From positions 1 to 26,279 of the forward strand of contig JBBKWQ010000139.1 in the NCBI GenBank assembly GCA_037969115.1: DNA of 26,279 bases. The letters run 5' to 3'. The notes below the pieces were generated by a model. The model was not told the origin of the DNA, did not search any database, and was given only the letters and a program-made list of their open reading frames with translations. The stretch comes from JBBKWQ01 sp037969115. Its GTDB lineage: Bacteria > Actinomycetota > Acidimicrobiia > Acidimicrobiales > Ilumatobacteraceae. A program made the position numbers and the translations under genes. Of this stretch, positions 6,376 through 13,485 are shown in pieces. Positions within the stretch are counted from its first letter, which is position 1. Each line of letters begins with the position of its first letter.

Positions 6376-7953
6376 ATGAGCGGAACGTCCATCGTCGAGG
6401 AAGCGGCGCGGCGGCGCACGTTCGCGATCATCAGCCATCCCGACGCAGGCAAGACCACGCTCACCGAGAAGTTCTTGCTGTACGCGGGAGCCTTGGGCGA
6501 GGCCGGTGCGGTCAAGGCCCGGAGCGGACGGCGTTCGGCTACGAGCGACTGGATGGAGATGGAGCAGAAGCGGGGCATCTCCATCAGCTCGACTGCGCTT
6601 CAGTTCCCGTATCGCGATCATCATCTCAACCTGCTCGACACGCCGGGCCACCGTGACTTCTCGGAAGACACCTACCGGGTGCTGTCGGCCGTCGATGCCG
6701 TGGTCATGGTGCTCGACACCGCCAAGGGCATCGAACCTCAGACGTTGAAGCTCTTCGAGGTCTGCCGCTCCCGCAACCTCCCTGTGATCACGTTTCTGAA
6801 CAAGTACGACCGGCCGGGACGCGACCCGCTCGAGCTCCTGGACGAGATCGAGTCGCAGATCGGCTTGCGTCCGACGCCGGCCACGTGGCCGGTCGGCATC
6901 TCCGGTGAGTTTCGTGGCGTCATCGACCGGCGGACGAAGGAGTTCACACGATTCACCCGGACGGTGCGAGGCAGCGCCATCGCCCCCGAGGAACTCGTCG
7001 ACAACGAGACAGCCGCTGCCGAAGAGGGCTCGTGGTGGCAGCAGGCGCAGGACGAGAGCGGGTTGCTCGACGCGATCGGAGCCGATGTCGACCTGCCGTC
7101 GTTCCTCGCAGGTGAGTCGACACCGGTGTTCGTCGGATCCGCGCTGACCAACTTCGGCGTCCGGAGCTTGCTCGACGCGGTCATCGATCTGGCCCCGGCG
7201 CCGGCACCGCGTCTCGACGTGGCGGGGGAGGGGCGCCCGCTCGCTGCGCCATGTTCGGCGTTCGTGTTCAAGGTGCAGGCCAACATGGATCGGTCGCACC
7301 GCGACCGAATCGCATTCGTGCGGATCTGCTCAGGCGAATTCGAGCGGGGCATGGTCATGACGACCGCGAGAACCGGGAAGCCGTTCGCCACGAAGTACGC
7401 CTCCACGGTGTTCGGCGCGGAACGCACCACGGTCGACCTCGCCTACCCGGGCGACGTCGTCGGACTGGTCAACGCGACCGGTTTGAACATCGGCGATTCG
7501 CTCTACGACGGCGCGTTCGTCGAGTTCCCGCCGATCCCGCGCTTCTCTCCTGAGGTCTTCGCGTCGGCGAGACCGCTCGACACCGGCCGGTTCAAGCAGT
7601 TCCGACGCGGATTGGCACAGCTCGACGAGGAAGGCGTGGTCCAAGTGCTTCGCGACCCCGACATGGGTGATGCCGCACCGATTCTCGCGGCAGTCGGTCA
7701 GCTCCAGTTCGAGGTGTTCGCGAATCGCCTCGACGTGGAGTTCGGCGCTCCGATCGAGGTGAATGCCGCACCGTACGAAGCCATCCGTCTGACCGACTCA
7801 GACTCGGCTGACCGACTTCGGTCGATCGGCGGGATCCGCATTCTCAGCCGTGGTGACGGAGAACTCGTTGCACTGTTCGAGAGCCGCTACCGGCTGCAAC
7901 GGCTCGAGAACGACGAGCCCGAGCTGATGCTCGAACACATCGTGGCCGGCTGA
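6376..7953 (+). CDS. prfC: peptide chain release factor 3
   Basis: A 525-residue translational GTPase of full RF3 length. RF3 recycles release factors RF1 and RF2 from the ribosome after termination. The GTPase motifs are in order: HPDAGKTT (P loop, 21-28), DTPGHRDF (88-95) and NKYD (142-145). They are followed by EF-Tu-like domain II and the RF3-specific C-terminal domain containing RRGLAQLDEEGVVQ and GQLQFEVF. The TSDWMEMEQKRGISI stretch is the switch I region typical of RF3. The ATG at 6376 starts nine or ten residues before the first conserved strand, as expected; its Shine-Dalgarno is weak. Confidence 0.95.
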   Translation: MSGTSIVEEAARRRTFAIISHPDAGKTTLTEKFLLYAGALGEAGAVKARSGRRSATSDWMEMEQKRGISISSTALQFPYRDHHLNLLDTPGHRDFSEDTYRVLSAVDAVVMVLDTAKGIEPQTLKLFEVCRSRNLPVITFLNKYDRPGRDPLELLDEIESQIGLRPTPATWPVGISGEFRGVIDRRTKEFTRFTRTVRGSAIAPEELVDNETAAAEEGSWWQQAQDESGLLDAIGADVDLPSFLAGESTPVFVGSALTNFGVRSLLDAVIDLAPAPAPRLDVAGEGRPLAAPCSAFVFKVQANMDRSHRDRIAFVRICSGEFERGMVMTTARTGKPFATKYASTVFGAERTTVDLAYPGDVVGLVNATGLNIGDSLYDGAFVEFPPIPRFSPEVFASARPLDTGRFKQFRRGLAQLDEEGVVQVLRDPDMGDAAPILAAVGQLQFEVFANRLDVEFGAPIEVNAAPYEAIRLTDSDSADRLRSIGGIRILSRGDGELVALFESRYRLQRLENDEPELMLEHIVAG

Positions 7954-7998
7954 CGCGTCCGTTTCGGTCAGCTGACCGACTGCGAGGTTCGGCGAAGC

Positions 7999-8394
7999 TC
8001 AGCCCTTGCGGCGTTGCTGCTCGGCGAGCACGGAATCCCTGACCGATTCCAGTTCTCTGCGGCCGCCGATTGCGTCGATGTACTGGTTGTGCACGATCGT
8101 CTCGTGCGGGTCGAGTCCGCCGCCCATACCGCTTGCGCCGCCGATCGCCCCGATGTTCAGGTGGGTGTCGTGCAGGTCGGCGAGCAGTTCTTCGCACCGT
8201 TGTAGACGATGATCCAACTCGGCATCGGTGAACGACTCGACTTCCGGTCCGCGGGCGGCGGCAGCCTCTGCCCGCAGCTCGATCTGGCGCGAACGCAGGT
8301 CGGCCTTCTCGCTGTTCGTCGTCGCCGCCGAGAGTTGTTTCGCCGTCTCGATCAGATCGGACGCGATGTCGACGACACGTCGTTGTTCGGTCAT
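7999..8394 (-). CDS. small coiled-coil protein of unknown function
   Basis: A 131-residue protein I do not recognise. ATG 8394 follows GGGAGAG by seven bases, a good Shine-Dalgarno. The frame continues open upstream, but only as the antisense shadow of the TauD gene. Residues 1-95 are helical and highly charged, with heptad-like spacing (SDLIETAKQL, LRSRQIELRAEAA, LDHRLQRCEELLADL). A Gly-rich turn, GAIGGASGMGGG, divides this from a second helix ending in QQRRKG. No signal peptide, membrane segment or catalytic motif is visible. It converges on prfC and is divergent from the TauD gene. Confidence 0.72.
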   Translation of the reverse strand: MTEQRRVVDIASDLIETAKQLSAATTNSEKADLRSRQIELRAEAAAARGPEVESFTDAELDHRLQRCEELLADLHDTHLNIGAIGGASGMGGGLDPHETIVHNQYIDAIGGRRELESVRDSVLAEQQRRKG

Positions 8395-8463
8395 GCTGCC
8401 ACTCTCCCACAGATCAGCAACTGCGATGGACACTCCGAACCGAACCAGTGCGGAAGCACGGTC

Positions 8464-8469
8464 TAGGTT
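8464..8469 (+). promoter_or_regulatory. leaderless-type -10 box of the TauD-like gene
   Basis: TAGGTT is followed by six bases and then the ATG, so transcription should begin at or next to the start codon. No Shine-Dalgarno is present. Confidence 0.45.
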
Positions 8470-8475
8470 CGGGCG

Positions 8476-9327
8476 ATGGCGCTCACCATCACTCCATCCG
8501 GACAGGCGTGCGGCGCAACGGTGACCGGCGTCGATCTCACGGGACACATCGACGCCGACACCGTCGTGGGCATTCGCTCGGCGTGGCTCGACCACCACGT
8601 CCTCGCGTTTCCCGGCCAGGCCATGACGGACGACGACCTCGAACGCTTCACGCTTCGATTCGGCCCATTCGGCGACGACCCGTTCATCGCACCGATTGGA
8701 GGGAGCGACCACGTCATCGCGGTCGAACGCCTCGCCGGCGAGACATCGCCATTGTTCGCAGAGAACTGGCACAGTGACTGGAGCTTCCAGGACACACCGC
8801 CGGCGGGCACGTGCCTCTTCGGAATCACGATTCCGCCGGTCGGCGGCGACACGCTGTTCGCGAATCAGCACGCCGCCCTCGATGCCATGCCTGAGGATCT
8901 GTGCGCTCGGCTGACCGGAAAGATGGCGATCCACTCGGCCCGAGGTGGCTATGCGCCCGACGGCTTGTACGGCACGGCCGACCGGGCAACCGGCCGGAGC
9001 ATGCACATCCGACCGTCCGAGAATGCGCTGCGCACCCAACTCCACCCGCTCATTCGCCCACATCCGGAGACCGGGCGGGCCGGCGTGTTCGGATGCGTCG
9101 GATACATCATCGGCATCGACGGTGTCGCCGAAGCCGAAGCCGCAGAGCTCCTCAGGGAGATGTACGACTTTCAGACTCGCGACGAGTTCCAGTATCGCCA
9201 CGAATGGCAACCCGACATGTTGGTGATGTGGGACAACCGTTCGGTGCTCCACCGAGCGACCGGTGGCTACGACGGGCACCATCGGCTCCTGCACCGAACG
9301 ACAATCGGCGCCGCGCCGGTTCGCTGA
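8476..9327 (+). CDS. TauD/TfdA-family 2-oxoglutarate dioxygenase
   Basis: A 283-residue Fe(II)/2-oxoglutarate dioxygenase matching the TauD family in length. The iron ligands are His99 and Asp101 (WHSDWSF) and His259 (VLHRAT). Arg270 or Arg274 (HHRLLHR) should bind the co-substrate carboxylate. The N-terminal PSGQACGATVTGVDL is the usual family opening. TauD homologues attack taurine, sulfonates, alkyl sulfates, 2,4-D or other small acids. No sulfonate transporter is nearby, so the substrate is open. Unlike the oxygenase at 4317-5315 this one has the standard HxD, so the two are distinct branches of the superfamily. The start follows a -10 box directly. Confidence 0.88.
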   Translation: MALTITPSGQACGATVTGVDLTGHIDADTVVGIRSAWLDHHVLAFPGQAMTDDDLERFTLRFGPFGDDPFIAPIGGSDHVIAVERLAGETSPLFAENWHSDWSFQDTPPAGTCLFGITIPPVGGDTLFANQHAALDAMPEDLCARLTGKMAIHSARGGYAPDGLYGTADRATGRSMHIRPSENALRTQLHPLIRPHPETGRAGVFGCVGYIIGIDGVAEAEAAELLREMYDFQTRDEFQYRHEWQPDMLVMWDNRSVLHRATGGYDGHHRLLHRTTIGAAPVR

Positions 9328-9370
9328 GGATCGGGTGGTCCCACGCAACACCGAGACGACACGCATACCA

Positions 9371-9386
9371 TTTCGTCATGACGAAA
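9371..9386. repeat. 16-bp perfect palindrome over a start codon
   Basis: TTTCGTCATGACGAAA is perfectly self-complementary, and its centre contains the ATG (9378-9380) of the zinc-ribbon-like gene. A TACCAT box (9366-9371) touches its left edge, so the palindrome would cover the transcription start. Confidence 0.8.
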
Positions 9387-9746
9387 CAGCGACGGTGCCG
9401 ATGGTGTAGGAGAGTGCTGCAACCGCAGTCCGGTCGCGGTCGGCCTCGCGAGTTCTGCTCGCAGAAGTGTCGCCAGTGGGACTGGGTGGCACGGCAGCGG
9501 GCACGCGAGCTCGAACTCAGCGAAGGCGAGTTGGTGATTGCGCGCGCCGAACTCGACGCGCTGCACGACGATCTGTATGTGCTCGCATGTGCAGTGCAGG
9601 ACGCCGAGCGGGATCTCGCAGCCATCGGATCGCGGTCGAGTGTCAAGCAGGTGCGCGAAGTGCTCGATTGGGTCCTCGACGCGGCACGACCGCTCAGAGA
9701 TCGCGAAATCTCCGCACCCTCACCATCAGGCGGTATTCCGTCATGA
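9378..9746 (+). CDS. conserved actinobacterial protein with a CxxC-CxxxC zinc-ribbon-like N-terminus
   Basis: A 122-residue protein of a family I know only as conserved actinobacterial hypotheticals. Residues 7-10 (CRWC) and 27-31 (CSQKC) supply four cysteines in a short treble-clef or ribbon arrangement with a basic linker (SGRGRPRE). A QWDWVARQRARELEL helix and a long amphipathic helical region to about residue 105 follow. The cysteine pattern and Arg-rich linker suggest nucleic-acid binding, but nothing proves it. The ATG follows TACCAT by six bases and would be leaderless. The longer open frame upstream is a shadow of the TauD gene. Start and stop each fall inside a 16-bp palindromic repeat. 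Confidence 0.78.
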   Translation: MTKQRRCRWCRRVLQPQSGRGRPREFCSQKCRQWDWVARQRARELELSEGELVIARAELDALHDDLYVLACAVQDAERDLAAIGSRSSVKQVREVLDWVLDAARPLRDREISAPSPSGGIPS

Positions 9747-9751
9747 CGAAA
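9736..9751. repeat. second copy of the 16-bp palindrome, over the stop codon
   Basis: TTCCGTCATGACGAAA differs from the copy at 9371 by one base and lies 365 bp away in the same orientation. Its centre holds the TGA stop (9744-9746) of the zinc-ribbon-like gene and a new ATG (9743-9745) that overlaps it. Confidence 0.75.
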
Positions 9752-9799
9752 TCCTGGCCGACAACGAACACAGGGAAGTGGAAGGCCGTGAGTCATTGA
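9743..9799 (+). CDS. possible 18-residue peptide ORF coupled to the preceding gene
   Basis: An ATG overlapping the upstream stop as ATGA opens an 18-codon frame, MTKSWPTTNTGKWKAVSH, that starts with the same MTK as the preceding protein because both starts lie in the repeated palindrome. The 4-base overlap is typical of translational coupling, but an ORF of this length can arise by chance. It may instead be the scar of a duplication. Confidence 0.2.
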   Translation: MTKSWPTTNTGKWKAVSH

Positions 9800-10196
9800 C
9801 CCTGGCGCCACCCGATGCCTGACCTCGTCGGGTGTCTCGAGGTGGTCGAGCGGCGACAAGTGCCCGGATCTGGATCCGAGGGCAACTGACGTAACCCTCA
9901 ACCTGATTATCAGCCTCACAGCCGAAATTCTTTCTGGCCGTCCTGCGCCGCATGCCGGCATCGACAAGAAGGCTCGACCCCTGGTCAAGGGTTGTTTCGG
10001 CCGGGCGCTCACTCTTTCGATGTGAACGCCCATAATCTCCGTTATGTCAACTCACCGTCACGCGATCGACATTTGGTGATGGAATGAGGGAGATTGGTCA
10101 CTGATCAACCAGGACTTTCCGGAAGTCGACTCTCGATGTTCACTTGAGGGTTGCTCGCTCCGGGCAGGATCTGGCCGATGACCAACTGTGCACGTT
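9800..10196 (+). other. hairpin-rich intergenic region upstream of the M23 peptidase
   Basis: No coding frame is convincing here. Three close inverted repeats follow one another: CACCCGA/TCGGGTG (9809-9834), CTCGA/TCGAG (9836-9850), and GCCC-GGATC/GATCC-GGGC (9862-9883). Short palindromes follow at 9903-9913 (CTGATTATCAG) and 9952-9961 (ATGCCGGCAT). CGACCC/GGGTTG pair at 9975-9994 before TTTCGG. CATAATCTCCGTTATG (10031-10046) combines a -10-like CATAAT with an inverted repeat. The early hairpins may end the upstream transcript and the later part probably carries the peptidase promoter. I could not match it to a riboswitch, including the c-di-AMP class often found before such genes. Confidence 0.4.
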
Positions 10197-10208
10197 GGAG
10201 GACATGAC

Positions 10209-12104
10209 ATGGGTGAAACGACCATCTTGACGAAGACCGCCATCTCGGGATCGCCCGCTTCGCTCCCCTCCCTGGTCGGCGGTGATCGTCGTGGGGCCCC
10301 GCGACGATCGACTCGTCGAACGATGCGGGCGGTCGCGATCGGCCTGAGCCTCACGCTCTCGCCGGTGTTCATCGCCGGCGCCTCGCACGCGTCGCGACCC
10401 ACCGTCGTCGTCACGGGGTTGTCGACCGGCACTCGCGGCGAGTCGGTGAAGACGTTGCAGCAGGCGTTGATCAGTGCCGGCGTGGAAGTTCGAGGCGGCG
10501 CCGACGGCGTGTTCGGCCCGGCGACGGCAGCGGCAGTCAGCTCGTTCCAGAAGCGTCAGGGTCTTGCGCAGACGGGTTCGGTCGACGACACGACGGCAAT
10601 CGCCCTTGGTCTGCTCGATGGTCCCCTCGTCGGTCTGCAGCGCGGCAGCAAGGGAGGCAGCGTCCGAGTGCTGCAACAGGCGCTCGTCGACGCCGGCATC
10701 AATGTCGCAGGCGGTGTCGACGGCATCTACGGCTCGGGCACCGAAGCAGCAGTCAAGAAGTATCAGCAGTCGCGCGGCTTGTCGACGTCCGGCACAGTCG
10801 ACAAGGCGACCGCCGGCGCCCTCGCCGCGAAGCAGGGTGCGAACAAGAACAGCAGTGGCTCGTCGTCGGAAGGCGATTCCTCGACGTCAACGTCAGATAC
10901 AGCCTCATCCAATGGTTCAATGTTGGGTCTCGGCCTCGGTTCGAAGGGCAGCGCAGTCAGTGAACTGCAGCAGCGACTCGGCGGCGTCGGGTACACGGTG
11001 GGTGCGGATGGTGTCTTCGGTCGCGCCACTGCGAACGCGCTGAGTTCGTTTCAGTATTCGAACGGCCTGAAGGCCACGGCGAGCGTCGATGAGCGGACGT
11101 TGAAGGTGTTGCTGCTCCTCAAGGCACCGAGCTCTGCGGCGAAACCGTCTGCGGGCGTGACCAAGCCGGCGAGTGCCCTTGCCGGCCTCAGGGCCGGGGC
11201 CCTCGGCGCCGCTGTGAAGGAGTTGCAGAACGCGCTCCTCAAGGCTGGTGTCAAGGTGCGGGGTGGGGCCGACGGCATCTTCGGTCCGGCGACGGCCGAG
11301 GCGGTCAAGAGCTTCCAGACGTCGCAGGGAATCGAGGCGACGGGGCGTGTCGACGATGCGACAGTGACCGCACTCGCGAACCCGAAGAAGGCGCCGACGA
11401 ACACCAATGCCGGTTCCGGTGGCACGGGCGGATACGCGATCTACGGCGAGCGCGGCAGCCGCGTCCTGGCAGTCCAGAGTGCGCTCATCAAAGCGGGCAT
11501 CTCCATTCGGGGCGGCGCCGACGGCATCTTCGGTGCCGCAACTGCCGGCGGTATCGTGTCGTTCCAGCGCAGCAACGGCTTGTCAGCGACGGGCCAGATC
11601 AACGATGCCACGGCCAAGGCGCTCGGCATCACCGGTGCATCTGCACCGTCGGCACCCGCTGTGACCAACGTGACGTTGCAGGCCTTTCCCGTTCAGGGCC
11701 GGTGCTACTACAGCGACACGTGGCACTACTCGCGCGGTAGCGGTCGCCTCCATGAGGGCGTCGACATCCTGACGTCGTCGGGCAAGGCGATCTACGCGGT
11801 GGCCGACGGCAAGATCAAGAAGGTCTACACCGACTATCCAGGATCGCTCGCCGGCAATGGCGTTCGCCTCACGATGGCCGACGGCACCTACTTCTTCTAC
11901 GCCCACATGGAACGGCTCGCCGACGGTATCGAACTCGGCGTACCGGTGAAGGCCGGTCAGGTCATCGGGTACGTCGGCAGCACCGGCAACTCCGGAACGC
12001 CGCACCTCCACATGGAAGTACATCCTCGCGGCGGCGCTGCGGTGAACCCCTACCCGCTGGTCAAGGCGATCGACGACTGCAAGAACACCTCACTCGAGCG
12101 GTGA
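10209..12104 (+). CDS. secreted M23 peptidoglycan endopeptidase with five peptidoglycan-binding domains
   Basis: A 631-residue exported cell-wall hydrolase. ATG 10209 follows GGAGG (10197-10201) by seven bases. An Arg-rich head precedes a hydrophobic segment at about 41-57 and a likely signal-peptidase site near ASHAS (58-62). Five PG_binding_1 repeats lie at roughly 70-136, 139-208, 238-305, 323-391 and 408-473, most with the GGADG(I/V)FGPAT core and a SFQ...G helix. Ser/Thr-rich linkers separate domains 2 and 3. The C-terminal LytM/M23 domain has zinc ligands His515 and Asp519 (HEGVD) and His601, with His566 (YAHM) and His599 (PHLH) as the other active-site histidines. All catalytic residues are present, so it should cut peptide cross-links. 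Roles in division, growth or spore-like resuscitation are open. Confidence 0.92.
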   Translation: MGETTILTKTAISGSPASLPSLVGGDRRGAPRRSTRRTMRAVAIGLSLTLSPVFIAGASHASRPTVVVTGLSTGTRGESVKTLQQALISAGVEVRGGADGVFGPATAAAVSSFQKRQGLAQTGSVDDTTAIALGLLDGPLVGLQRGSKGGSVRVLQQALVDAGINVAGGVDGIYGSGTEAAVKKYQQSRGLSTSGTVDKATAGALAAKQGANKNSSGSSSEGDSSTSTSDTASSNGSMLGLGLGSKGSAVSELQQRLGGVGYTVGADGVFGRATANALSSFQYSNGLKATASVDERTLKVLLLLKAPSSAAKPSAGVTKPASALAGLRAGALGAAVKELQNALLKAGVKVRGGADGIFGPATAEAVKSFQTSQGIEATGRVDDATVTALANPKKAPTNTNAGSGGTGGYAIYGERGSRVLAVQSALIKAGISIRGGADGIFGAATAGGIVSFQRSNGLSATGQINDATAKALGITGASAPSAPAVTNVTLQAFPVQGRCYYSDTWHYSRGSGRLHEGVDILTSSGKAIYAVADGKIKKVYTDYPGSLAGNGVRLTMADGTYFFYAHMERLADGIELGVPVKAGQVIGYVGSTGNSGTPHLHMEVHPRGGAAVNPYPLVKAIDDCKNTSLER

Positions 12105-12149
12105 CCGCCCGGGGTGCGCGCTCGAACACGTCAGCTGGCAGACTGTCGC

Positions 12150-12482
12150 ATGTCATTCGGGCAGCCATCCGGTCCACCGGCCACCGCTCGCCAGATCGCC
12201 GAGCTCCTGGAGCTACTCGAACAGGCGGGTCACACCGACTTTCGCGATGCTCGTGGTCCGATGGGATTCACGCAACGACAGGCCGGCGGCAAGTTCACCC
12301 GCGACGAAGCGGACGAGTTCATCGCCCAACTTCAGGAAGCTGAGCACGGTGACGGTGGACTCGTCGAGACCACTCCCCCGTCGTCCAAGTCCACGCCCGC
12401 CGACCGTGTGCTACGAAACTTCCCCGACCAGCAACTTGCGGCCGAACTGCAGCGCCGCGGGTGGGTCGTGATGGAGCCATGA
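12150..12482 (+). CDS. conserved actinobacterial protein of unknown function
   Basis: A 110-residue protein of a family I recognise as widespread but uncharacterised in actinobacteria. The conserved core is GHTDFRDARGPMGFTQRQ (about 30-47) followed by KFTRDEADEFI. A variable Ser/Pro/Thr linker leads to a conserved C-terminal block, DQQLAAELQRRGWVVMEP. The first block resembles a small helical domain, and the end could be a second helical motif that binds a partner. ATG 12150 matches the family start (MSFGQPSGPPATARQ); the frame upstream is Arg-rich and unlike the family. No Shine-Dalgarno is visible. CAGACT, five bases upstream, may be the -10 of a leaderless transcript. Confidence 0.8.
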   Translation: MSFGQPSGPPATARQIAELLELLEQAGHTDFRDARGPMGFTQRQAGGKFTRDEADEFIAQLQEAEHGDGGLVETTPPSSKSTPADRVLRNFPDQQLAAELQRRGWVVMEP

Positions 12483-12533
12483 CGAAACCGCAACACTTCG
12501 ACACGCACACTTACGGTGCAAGCCGGGGAGAAC

Positions 12534-12539
12534 TAGCCT
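12534..12539 (+). promoter_or_regulatory. leaderless-type -10 box of a small ORF
   Basis: TAGCCT is followed by eight bases and an ATG. TTACGG stands 17 bases upstream as a poor -35. The box is the main reason to believe the 41-codon ORF that follows. Confidence 0.4.
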
Positions 12540-12547
12540 GACGGACC

Positions 12548-12673
12548 ATGGGCAAGACGCGAGACGCGGCCAGAGGCGTGGCGGACGAATCCAATCCAGT
12601 CGGCTTTCTGCAGAGGCTCCGGGGTGTTCCGGTGTTCAAGCAGGTGCTTCGCGTGCTCGACCGCTTTCTGTAG
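12548..12673 (+). CDS. small protein of 41 residues
   Basis: ATG to TAG encodes 41 residues with a polar, basic head (MGKTRDAARGVADESNP) and a tail that could form an amphipathic helix (GFLQRLRGVPVFKQVLRVL). Basic and aliphatic residues alternate in the tail as in peripheral membrane peptides. A good -10 box eight bases upstream supports expression. There is no Shine-Dalgarno and I recognise no family. It sits between two other short plus-strand genes. Confidence 0.4.
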   Translation: MGKTRDAARGVADESNPVGFLQRLRGVPVFKQVLRVLDRFL

Positions 12674-12713
12674 CCGTCCGATGAGCTAACGTTTCTCTCG
12701 CGGAGGGATCAAG

Positions 12714-12962
12714 TTGGGTCTTCGGGATCGCGTTTTTCAGTGGCTCAATCGGGGTAGTACTGATCTCGATCCGGACGAGTTCGTCGAGTTCGCAGTCGTG
12801 CTTGTCGGCGCTGGGCCACTTCTGGTCGCGCGGTTGCAGGCGGCTGGGATCGACGCGATGGGAGATGACACCTTCAACGTCGGAACCCAAGTGCTCAGCG
12901 ACTACAGCGTCCGGGTGAGACGGCGTGACCTGGAAGCGGCAGCGCACGTGTTCGACGGTTGA
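12714..12962 (+). CDS. DUF2007-like small protein
   Basis: An 82-residue protein starting at TTG, placed six bases after GGAGGG (12702-12707), the strongest Shine-Dalgarno in this part of the window. After a short head, residues 25-80 follow the DUF2007 pattern. A hydrophobic strand leads into LLVARLQAAGIDAM, a variable loop, a strand (YSVRVRRRDL) and a final helix (EAAAHVF). DUF2007 proteins resemble the small PII-like and ACT-like signalling domains, and their role is unknown. The family match is by eye and moderate. Confidence 0.65.
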   Translation: MGLRDRVFQWLNRGSTDLDPDEFVEFAVVLVGAGPLLVARLQAAGIDAMGDDTFNVGTQVLSDYSVRVRRRDLEAAAHVFDG

Positions 12963-13038
12963 CGTCAGCGAACGCAGGTACGGTCAAAGGGTCGACGCCC
13001 GGACCGCACCACGCCCGCGCGTTGGCGCCGGCGTTCCG

Positions 13039-13485
13039 CTACTCGCCATGGGTGTTTGTGCTGTTGATGAACGTCACGATCGTTGCGCGTATCTCGTCGA
13101 GATCGAGCGGGTTGAGTTCGTGACCGGCATCGTTGAGTACGTGGAGTCGAGCGTCGTTGACATGGTCGGCGATCGCTTCGCCGTTGGGCAGGGGCAGGAT
13201 CGGGTCGCAGGCGCCGTGGATGACCAGTGTCGGCTGCATGATTCGGTCGACCGCATCGCTCCAGTCGGCGCTCGGAACGACCATTGCGTGGTTGAACGCA
13301 CTGGCGACGTTCGTGGCGCGTAAGCGCATCCGAGAGATGCTCGTTCGGGCGGCATCCGACGCGTGCGAACCTGTGGCAATGAGCTTCGGTGACCACGTGA
13401 GGCCTGCCAACACGATCGCGTCAGCCGAATGGATCGGGCGATCGTGTCTCGGAAATCCCGGGACCGTCGGAACACTTGTCCCGGA
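13039..13485 (-). pseudogene. alpha/beta hydrolase remnant lacking its N-terminus
   Basis: The minus-strand frame is open from 13485 to the TAG at 13039 and encodes the last half of an alpha/beta-fold hydrolase. It includes the lid-type segment NVASAFNHAMVV, the strand and turn TLVIHGACDPILPLPNG carrying the triad Asp, and NDAGHELNP carrying the triad His. The upstream half, with the oxyanion strand and nucleophile elbow (GxSxG), is missing, and a stop at 13486-13488 closes the frame. Only a GTG (13416) or TTG (13413) could start translation, without a Shine-Dalgarno. I read it as a truncated, inactive gene. A short protein from the GTG cannot be excluded. Confidence 0.7.

Noticed and set aside
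6061..7299. 412-codon minus-strand open frame
   Set aside because: It is antisense to prfC, an unambiguous gene, and its sequence is His/Arg-rich shadow.
8395..9366. Long minus-strand extension of the small coiled-coil gene
   Set aside because: It is the antisense shadow of the TauD-like gene; a good Shine-Dalgarno marks the real start at 8394.
9371..9751. Insertion-sequence ends
   Set aside because: The copies are direct repeats of a palindrome, with no transposase between them and no flanking target duplication visible.
9800..10196. c-di-AMP (ydaO) riboswitch before the M23 peptidase
   Set aside because: It was expected from context in actinobacteria, but the conserved CAGCTAACCTCG-type core is absent.
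10441..11640. Recurrent GGCGCCGACGGCATCTTCGG-type DNA repeats as a mobile or regulatory element
   Set aside because: They are explained by the repeated GGADGIFGPAT core of the peptidoglycan-binding domains.
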